Source of the DNA: an uncultured Bacteroidota bacterium
Lineage (GTDB): Bacteria > Bacteroidota > Bacteroidia > UKL13-3
Length of the DNA stretch: 13,371 nt
Assembly (NCBI GenBank): GCA_903888395.1
Contig: CAISTO010000154.1
Coordinates: 1 to 13,371 of the forward strand
Reading direction: 5' to 3'
The translations under genes were made by a program, and so were the position numbers. The notes beneath the pieces are model-generated. The model was given only the letters and a program-made list of their open reading frames with translations. It searched no databases and had not been told where the DNA came from. Below, one piece after another: positions 1 to 4,176 of the stretch (its first letter is position 1; every line of letters starts with the position of its first letter).

Positions 1-308
1 ATGCATACGACATAGGATCTTTTGAATGGAAAAGCCAAACTTCAGGTATATTCTCGTTAGAGTTTTCAAGTTTTGCGATATATCCAAATCCAATTGGAAA
101 TGAAGACTTAATCATTGATTTCTCCAAAAACTACACTCCAAATACTCAACTTGACTTATTTGATGTTACTGGCAAGTTGTGCTTTTCTCAAAAATTAATT
201 GAAGGAATAAACACTATAAAAACACAATCTTTGCCAAAAGGATTGTACATTGTCATAGTTAGTGATGGATTAAAGTCACAATCATTCAAATTAGTAAAGA
301 GTGAGTAA
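1..308 (+). CDS. T9SS-sorted surface protein, C-terminal fragment (5' end outside window)
   Basis: This open frame is in phase from base 3 and ends at TAA 306-308, giving about 101 residues with no start in view. It opens with AYDIGSFEW, which resembles the DIGAYEW-type motif that closes the parallel beta-helix domain of choice-of-anchor Q surface proteins. About 20 residues later comes IYPNPIGNEDLIIDF, the start of a type A T9SS C-terminal sorting domain, followed by the usual strand pattern (LDLFDVTGK, LPKGLYIVIV, FKLVKSE). The product is therefore expected to cross the outer membrane by type IX secretion and be anchored or released. The large gene at 9064-13254 has a matching layout (LGAYEF, then VYPNPF), so the two may be paralogues. 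The N-terminal domains cannot be seen. The stop is only 6 bases before the first attC-like repeat. Confidence 0.85.
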   Translation, partial: AYDIGSFEWKSQTSGIFSLEFSSFAIYPNPIGNEDLIIDFSKNYTPNTQLDLFDVTGKLCFSQKLIEGINTIKTQSLPKGLYIVIVSDGLKSQSFKLVKSE

Positions 309-313
309 AACCA

Positions 314-448
314 GCTATAACAGCACCTACAAGAAATTGGCGGCTCAGTGGTTAAATGAAGCTTTGTTCTTCGTATCAAGTTCAATGCTGGCAGACAGTT
401 TTCTGCTCCGAAATCCCCAACTTCTTAAACCCACAAACCGTTATAAGC
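314..448 (+). repeat. attC-like imperfect palindrome A
   Basis: The outer boxes GCTATAAC (314-321) and GTTATAAGC (440-448) are complementary apart from one extra base. The inner boxes AAGAAATTGG (331-340) and CCAACTTCTT (417-426) pair at 9 of 10 positions. The roughly 75-base middle is unpaired or weakly paired. TATAAC/GTTATA are the same core boxes as in Vibrio cholerae cassette repeats and fit the RYYYAAC/GTTRRRY rule. If it is an attC, the cassette boundary is after G440. The loop carries a CAGTG..TT..ATGAA..CTTTG block shared with sites D, E and F. It could instead be a Bacteroidota intergenic repeat unrelated to integrons. Confidence 0.6.
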
Positions 449-470
449 AAGTGCGCGGCAAAAATAAAAT

Positions 471-500
471 TTGACTTTAATAAAAACACACGTATCTTTG
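471..500 (+). promoter_or_regulatory. Bacteroidota-type promoter of the PIN toxin-antitoxin pair
   Basis: TTG at 471-473 and TATCTTTG at 493-500 are separated by 19 bases. This matches the Bacteroidota housekeeping promoter (-33 TTG, -7 TAnnTTTG) exactly. Transcription should start near 506, leaving about 15 bases before ATG 521. The promoter lies just after the 3' end of repeat A, so the toxin-antitoxin unit carries its own promoter. Confidence 0.75.
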
Positions 501-520
501 TATAAAATAAAGCACGTGCC

Positions 521-766
521 ATGACAACCAAACTAACATTGACAATAGACGACTCAGTTATAGCTATTGCTAAACTATATGCAAAACAAAAAGGGAAAAG
601 CCTATCTTACATCGTTGAAAATTACCTGATGTCTTTAACATCAAAAGAAAATAAAGAAGAAAACATTTCACCTAACATATTAAAATTAATGGGTGCTATT
701 GAATTGCCAGACAACTTTGACTATAAAAAAGAATTAACCAAAGGTCTTGCAAAAAAATATAAATAA
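521..766 (+). CDS. Antitoxin of PIN toxin-antitoxin pair, DUF6364-like
   Basis: An 81-residue protein beginning MTTKLTLTIDDSVI and followed by IAKLYAKQKGKSLSYIVENYL. A short beta strand followed by two helices is the ribbon-helix-helix-like DNA-binding layout of small antitoxins; the strand and first helix match my recollection of DUF6364 proteins. The lysine-rich C-terminal half (residues about 45-81) would be the toxin-wrapping tail. The ATG follows a consensus promoter, and the stop TAA overlaps the toxin start by one base (TAATG at 764-768), indicating coupled translation. By family precedent it should neutralise the PIN nuclease and repress its own promoter. The role as antitoxin is inferred from the fold pattern and gene order; the exact family name is less certain. 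Confidence 0.85.
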   Translation: MTTKLTLTIDDSVIAIAKLYAKQKGKSLSYIVENYLMSLTSKENKEENISPNILKLMGAIELPDNFDYKKELTKGLAKKYK

Positions 767-1194
767 TGAAAAGTATTTTCCTCGACACTAATGTGCTAAT
801 TGATTTTTTTGCTAACCGAAAACCATTTTCAATAGAAGCTGCTAGACTTTTCAATTACTCTTTTAAAAAGAAAATTAATATTTATATTTCTGCTGTTTCG
901 TATAATAATATTTATTACATACTGCGACAATCTTGTTCTCATTCAGAAACAATTAAAATATTAACAGCACTAAATGAATGGACCGACATAATAGACGTTT
1001 CAAAAGACATCATTAACAAATCACTTAAATCGGACTTTAAAGACTTTGAAGATGCTATTCAATACAACTGTGCAAAATCTTTAAATAAAATAGACTTCAT
1101 TGTAACACGTGACACAAAAGACTTCAAAACAAGTTCGCTACCTATACTAACACCAAAGGAAGCTGTTACTTTAATTGAAAACATCAGCGGCTAA
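766..1194 (+). CDS. PIN-domain toxin (VapC-like ribonuclease)
   Basis: A 142-residue single PIN domain, the usual length for the family. The N-terminal FLDTNVLIDF supplies acidic residues D7 and D13. SAVSYNNIYYILR (42-54) is the family helix, FKDFEDAIQ (91-99) supplies D93, E95 and D96, and IVTRDTKDF (112-120) supplies D116 and D119. These acidic residues coordinate the divalent metal used for RNA cleavage. The sequence most resembles the PIN_3 (PF13470) branch, where NNIYYILR is normal rather than a lost catalytic residue. The gene overlaps the antitoxin stop by one base. Its own stop TAA (1192-1194) is embedded in the outer box GCTAAC of repeat B, so there is no spare sequence between gene and repeat. 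The RNA target cannot be predicted. Confidence 0.92.
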   Translation: MKSIFLDTNVLIDFFANRKPFSIEAARLFNYSFKKKINIYISAVSYNNIYYILRQSCSHSETIKILTALNEWTDIIDVSKDIINKSLKSDFKDFEDAIQYNCAKSLNKIDFIVTRDTKDFKTSSLPILTPKEAVTLIENISG

Positions 1195-1282
1195 CATCCG
1201 TTTTGCAAAAGCGGGGTTTTGTGCATCTAATGTAGTTTAGTGCTGAAAATCCCCGCCCTTCTTGTAGCTGCAAAAAGTTATG
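1190..1282 (+). repeat. attC-like imperfect palindrome B
   Basis: The outer boxes are GCTAAC (1190-1195) and GTTATG (1277-1282). TTTTGCA (1201-1207) pairs perfectly with TGCAAAA (1269-1275). GCGGGGTTTT (1211-1220) pairs with AAAATCCCCGC (1246-1256), leaving a single bulged T. The terminal loop is about 25 bases. A bulged base in an otherwise matched stem is a known attC feature that sets strand choice. The 3' end (TGTAGCTGCAAA followed by GTTA) is nearly the same as in sites C and D. This is the cleanest of the five repeats. The predicted junction is after G1277. Confidence 0.68.
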
Positions 1283-1322
1283 AAACATTAAACAATACAC
1301 TTTAAAAAAATAAGAACTCAAT

Positions 1323-2102
1323 ATGCATCACTTGATTGCTAAACTTGTTTTCCAATCTAAATATTGGATTCTTTTTATTTGTTTGCATTCCAATTTGTAT
1401 GCGAATGCACAGACTTTCATTCATATTGAATCAGGCGCATTCTTTACAGGTATGAATGATATTCGAAACGGCAATAATGGAACTTTATTTTCTCTGAAAA
1501 ATGATTTTCAAACTCCAGTAAGTCCATTTTTTAGGTTGCGCGTTGGTTATTTATCAAATGGAAAAGATTACTTTTCATTTCTTTATGCTCCTCTAAAAAT
1601 TTTAGAAACTGGAACAATAGAAAAGGATATACTATTTGATGGAAAAACCTTTGAAGCTAATATACCAATAGAAGCTGTTTACAAGTTTAATTCTTATCGC
1701 TTTACCTATAATCGAAGAATTATCAATAAAGATAATTTTAAACTTGGCATTGGTTTGTCTGCAAAAATTAGAGATGCAGGAGTCTCGTTGAAGAATAGTG
1801 CCCTTTTAAGTGAAAATTTTACTATTGGCTTCGCTCCTCTTATCAACCTAATCGCCAATTGGGATATAGCTCAAAAAATGGGTGTTGACTTTTTTGGAGA
1901 AGGCTTAGCCGCAAGTAAAGGCAGAGCAATTGACCTTTCCTTATCTGGAAGATATAGTTTCTCTAAAAACCTACAAGGAAATATTGGCTATAGACTACTT
2001 GAAGGTGGAGCAAACGGAACGAATGGATATAATTTTATTGAACTTCATTTTATCTTTGCTAGTTTAAACTACTCATTTAACAAAATCGATAAAACGCCAT
2101 AA
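1323..2102 (+). CDS. Predicted outer-membrane beta-barrel protein, unknown function
   Basis: A 259-residue protein. The first 29-30 residues form a signal peptide with a hydrophobic core (WILFICL) and a cleavage region ending ANAQ. The mature part alternates polar and hydrophobic residues and is rich in aromatic strand ends (FFRLRVGYL, YRFTYNRRI, FKLGIGLSAKI, IDLSLSGRYSF, LQGNIGYRLL). It finishes with FASLNYSF just before a short tail, which resembles the aromatic C-terminal strand of outer-membrane barrels. I do not recognise a specific family. The gene stands alone between repeats B and C in the same orientation as its neighbours, as expected of a one-gene cassette. No consensus promoter is visible in the 40 bases between repeat B and the start. 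The start codon ATG 1323 fits the signal peptide. Confidence 0.72.
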   Translation: MHHLIAKLVFQSKYWILFICLHSNLYANAQTFIHIESGAFFTGMNDIRNGNNGTLFSLKNDFQTPVSPFFRLRVGYLSNGKDYFSFLYAPLKILETGTIEKDILFDGKTFEANIPIEAVYKFNSYRFTYNRRIINKDNFKLGIGLSAKIRDAGVSLKNSALLSENFTIGFAPLINLIANWDIAQKMGVDFFGEGLAASKGRAIDLSLSGRYSFSKNLQGNIGYRLLEGGANGTNGYNFIELHFIFASLNYSFNKIDKTP

Positions 2103-2153
2103 GTACTGATTTTTAGGGTTTTAATTTTTATTACTAATCATATTATTTGAACG

Positions 2154-2297
2154 TTTTAACAGCAATTACCCAAAAGGCGGGGTTTCGTGTTCCGCAGTCC
2201 GCCAATTGGCGGAGGTTAATCATCCGCCAGCTGGCGGATTTTAAATCAAGTTTTGTGGTAAAAGTCCCGCCCCTCAGGTAGCTGCAAACCGTTAGCA
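2154..2297 (+). repeat. attC-like imperfect palindrome C
   Basis: The outer boxes are TTTTAAC (2154-2160) and GTTAGCA (2291-2297). GCAATTACC (2162-2170) pairs at 7 of 9 positions with GGTAGCTGC (2277-2285). GGCGGGGTTT (2176-2185) pairs with AAAGTCCCGCC (2261-2271). The G-rich stem is shared with site B, and the 3' end GTAGCTGCAAA is shared with sites B and D. The loop is enlarged by a pair of 16-base palindromes (2198-2238). The predicted cassette junction is after G2291. Confidence 0.63.
2198..2238. repeat. Tandem pair of 16-base palindromes inside repeat C
   Basis: TCCGCCAATTGGCGGA (2198-2213) and TCCGCCAGCTGGCGGA (2223-2238) are each perfect palindromes. They differ only at the two central bases and are 9 bases apart. 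They sit in the terminal loop of palindrome C and are more GC-rich than their surroundings. They resemble REP-type palindromic repeats that have landed in, or duplicated within, the repeat's variable loop. Confidence 0.8.
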
Positions 2298-2327
2298 CCT
2301 ATTTTAAAAAAATTTGGAAATACAAAT

Positions 2328-2358
2328 TTGTAGTATATACTTATAATATATACTTTTG
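2328..2358 (+). promoter_or_regulatory. Promoter and candidate operator of the MazF toxin-antitoxin pair
   Basis: TTG at 2328-2330 and TACTTTTG at 2351-2358 are 20 bases apart, matching the Bacteroidota -33/-7 consensus. Transcription would begin near 2364, almost at ATG 2366, giving a nearly leaderless message. The spacer contains GTATATAC (2333-2340) and ATATATAC (2346-2353), two near-identical self-palindromic half-sites with 13-base periodicity. This placement suits autorepression by the ribbon-helix-helix antitoxin encoded next; the operator role is inference. Confidence 0.68.
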
Positions 2359-2365
2359 TTGCAAT

Positions 2366-2596
2366 ATGAAAACACTATCTTTAAAATTAGATGACGATAT
2401 CTTTGAAGAGGCGGAAGAAATTACTTCTAAACTTCATTTAGCAAGAAACAGATACATTAACGAAGCTGTTAGTATTTACAATCGTGTAAACAAAAAAAGA
2501 TTATTAAAAAAACAACTAGCAATTGAATCCGCGCTCACTAGTAAAGACTCCTTGGAAATTTTGCACGAATTTGAAAAATTGTTAGATGAAAATTAA
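2366..2596 (+). CDS. Ribbon-helix-helix antitoxin of MazF-type toxin
   Basis: A 76-residue protein. TLSLKLDDDIFEEAEEI has the alternating N-terminal strand of a ribbon-helix-helix protein; it is followed by a turn and second helix (ARNRYINEAVSIYNRV) and then a charged helical tail ending EFEKLLDEN. The strand would contact DNA and the acidic tail would cover the toxin's active site. The gene overlaps the MazF-like gene by 11 bases (2586-2596), a typical translational coupling for toxin-antitoxin pairs. It is preceded by a consensus promoter holding paired half-sites that may be its operator. It does not resemble classical AbrB-fold MazE; RHH antitoxins paired with MazF/PemK toxins are well known. 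Confidence 0.85.
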   Translation: MKTLSLKLDDDIFEEAEEITSKLHLARNRYINEAVSIYNRVNKKRLLKKQLAIESALTSKDSLEILHEFEKLLDEN

Positions 2597-2921
2597 ACAA
2601 TATGACATTTGGCTTGCTGATCTTAATCCTAGTAAAGTTACAGAACCAGGAAAAACACGACCTGTTGTTATAGTACAAACAGACTTATTAAATGAAACTC
2701 ATTTATCAACGCTAATTTGCCCTATTACAACAAATGTTCTGTCAGAAATTGAACTTTTGCGTGTTCACTTGAAAAAGAATCAACTCGACAAATTGAGTGA
2801 TGTACTCGTAGATCAAATACGTGCAATTGACAAGAAAAGACTCCTATCAAAGCTTGGACAATTAACTAAAGAGCAACAAGCTAAACTGCGTAACAATCTT
2901 AGAATAGTTCTTGATATTTAA
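2586..2921 (+). CDS. MazF/PemK-family mRNA interferase toxin
   Basis: A 111-residue protein of standard MazF length. Diagnostic blocks appear in order: YDIWLADLNP (6-15), the loop GKTRPVVIVQ (22-31) carrying the catalytic-type arginine R25, LICPITT (43-49) with the active-site threonine T48, and DVLVDQIRAIDKKRL (72-86). The family forms dimers that cleave mRNA at short sequence motifs and halt growth when the antitoxin is lost. The start lies within the antitoxin gene, in a different frame. After the stop, only about 10 bases separate the gene from the degenerate repeat D. The cleavage motif cannot be read from the sequence. Confidence 0.95.
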   Translation: MKIKQYDIWLADLNPSKVTEPGKTRPVVIVQTDLLNETHLSTLICPITTNVLSEIELLRVHLKKNQLDKLSDVLVDQIRAIDKKRLLSKLGQLTKEQQAKLRNNLRIVLDI

Positions 2922-2930
2922 ACTTCAATT

Positions 2931-3076
2931 AAAGTTGTTAATAGCAGCAAAGCCTATAAAAATTGGCAGTTCAGTGCTTCAATGAAGTTTTGTATCTGCT
3001 AGCTAACGGATTCAGTGGTGGCAAATAGTTTTGTAATTCATAATCGCCAACATCTTGTAACTGCAAAACGTTTTTG
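2931..3076 (+). repeat. attC-like palindrome D (degenerate outer box)
   Basis: This is homologous to site A in its 5' arm (GCCTATAAAAATTGGCAG, compare ACCTACAAGAAATTGGCGG) and in the loop (CAGTGCTTCAATGAAGTTTTG, 2972-2992). TTGGC (2963-2967) pairs with GCCAA (3046-3050). The 3' end TGTAACTGCAAAACGTT matches sites B and C, with the core GTT at 3070-3072. The 5' outer box reads TTAATA rather than TAAC, so the terminal C has apparently been lost. This may make the site a poor recombination partner. Confidence 0.55.
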
Positions 3077-3085
3077 GTAAGTTTG
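3055..3085 (+). promoter_or_regulatory. Promoter spanning the 3' junction of repeat D
   Basis: TTG at 3055-3057 and TAAGTTTG at 3078-3085 are separated by 20 bases, a full match to the Bacteroidota consensus. The -33 element is inside the 3' arm of repeat D, while the -7 element lies beyond the predicted cassette junction (after G3070). Transcription would start near 3091 and give a leader of about 58 bases before ATG 3150. Confidence 0.62.
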
Positions 3086-3149
3086 TTTGCGAATAATTAA
3101 ACCATTTTAGGAGAAAACAGTCCTACAAAATATTTACAAATTTAGCTTT

Positions 3150-3989
3150 ATGAGATCATTGATATTATTGTCATTACTTTTTTTATCGTGTGCCAAGGAA
3201 AACACAACAGAAAAGCCCACTCCTGTGGCTTATAAAATAACAAAGTCTATTACTTATAATCATGTTAACGTTGATGTTATAATTGACAAACCTGCACTAA
3301 ATGAGGTAGATGTGTTGATTACTTATCATGGAACTGTAAAAAGTGATAGCAATATATTACCCGCTGCTGAAAACACACTTAATCAATTTAAAAATATTTT
3401 ATATCGACAAGATATGATGATTGTTAGTGTGGCACATCCGCAACTTAATGTTCTTTTTGGGGATAATATCAATCAAGCAGAAGCCGCTTTGCTATGGGTT
3501 AAATATTCGGCAAATCAAGAATTAGGAATCAAGGTTAAAAAAATATTTCTAGCAGGGCATTCACAAGGTGGCTATTTAGTTACTCGTCTTAATACCATGC
3601 ATGAAACCAATGGAGTAATTGCAAATGCACCTGGTCCTTTGAATTTAGTTTTTAGATGCCAATTAGAAGAAAATGGAAAAACTTCTGCAAGTTATGTTTG
3701 TAATAAATTAAGAAATGTATATGGTACTACAACAGCAAATGCTAACGCATATTACCAAAGGTCACTATTAAACTTTACAAAGGGTTTTAAATCGGATATA
3801 TTATTTGTACAAGGATTAAATGATGAGGCAATTCAAATGTATTCTTGGCCAACATTTAAACAAGATGTATTAAGTTGCACAAGTTGTAAAAACAGACAGT
3901 TTGTTGAGATTGTTGGTGGTGAACACGGCTCTCTGTTTGAAAGCCCAACAGCAAAAAATGAATTTAATAACTTTATAAATAACCACTAA
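3150..3989 (+). CDS. Alpha/beta-hydrolase lipoprotein (esterase-like)
   Basis: A 279-residue protein. The signal peptide ends in a lipobox LFLSC with acylated cysteine C14, so the protein should be membrane anchored, on the periplasmic side or surface exposed. The body is an alpha/beta-hydrolase: YHGT (59-62) is the oxyanion-hole loop, GHSQGG (136-141) holds nucleophile S138, GLND (222-225) gives the acid D225, and GGEHGS (256-261) gives H259. All three triad residues are present with normal spacing. Four cysteines (C170, C184, C243, C246) could form disulfides; C243 and C246 are a CxxC pair. The substrate is unknown. The family includes esterases, peptidases and secreted lipases. The gene is monocistronic, between repeat D and the decayed repeat E, with its own promoter. 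Confidence 0.85.
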   Translation: MRSLILLSLLFLSCAKENTTEKPTPVAYKITKSITYNHVNVDVIIDKPALNEVDVLITYHGTVKSDSNILPAAENTLNQFKNILYRQDMMIVSVAHPQLNVLFGDNINQAEAALLWVKYSANQELGIKVKKIFLAGHSQGGYLVTRLNTMHETNGVIANAPGPLNLVFRCQLEENGKTSASYVCNKLRNVYGTTTANANAYYQRSLLNFTKGFKSDILFVQGLNDEAIQMYSWPTFKQDVLSCTSCKNRQFVEIVGGEHGSLFESPTAKNEFNNFINNH

Positions 3990-4000
3990 AATAAAGCCTA

Positions 4001-4098
4001 CCAAATACAAGCATTTGGAAAAAAATTGTTTTCAGTGCTCAAATGAAACTAAGTGTTCGTTAATTAACGAATACAGAATTTGTACAAAAAAATTTGGT
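4001..4098 (+). repeat. Decayed attC-like repeat E
   Basis: The stretch begins AAAGCCTACC, like the 5' arm of site D (AAAGCCTATA), and contains the loop block CAGTGCTCAAATGAAACTAAG (4033-4053), shared with sites A and D. The 3' arm is not convincingly complementary; GGTTAAAAC near 4094-4102 is the only candidate 3' box. I read this as an eroded copy that marks the end of the hydrolase unit. The palindrome TTCGTTAATTAACGAA (4056-4071) lies inside it. Confidence 0.4.
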
Positions 4099-4176
4099 TA
4101 AAACTAATCTGTTCAAAAACTAAAAATTACGATGTAATTTGAAAAAAATTTAGTTGATTGCGCTAATTTTTTAGTG

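Noticed and set aside
806..927. Possible loss of the catalytic glutamate in the PIN toxin (NNIYYILR instead of an E-containing helix)
   Set aside because: NNIYYILR is typical of the PIN_3-like branch as I know it, and the other acidic residues are all present, so this is not evidence of inactivation.
3108..3125. TAGGA...TCCTA inverted repeat upstream of the hydrolase gene as an operator or riboswitch
   Set aside because: A 5-base stem with an 8-base loop is too small to support; no known motif matches.
310..4100. CRISPR array as an explanation of the spaced repeats
   Set aside because: The repeats are 90-145 bases, imperfectly palindromic and separated by whole genes; there are no short unique spacers.
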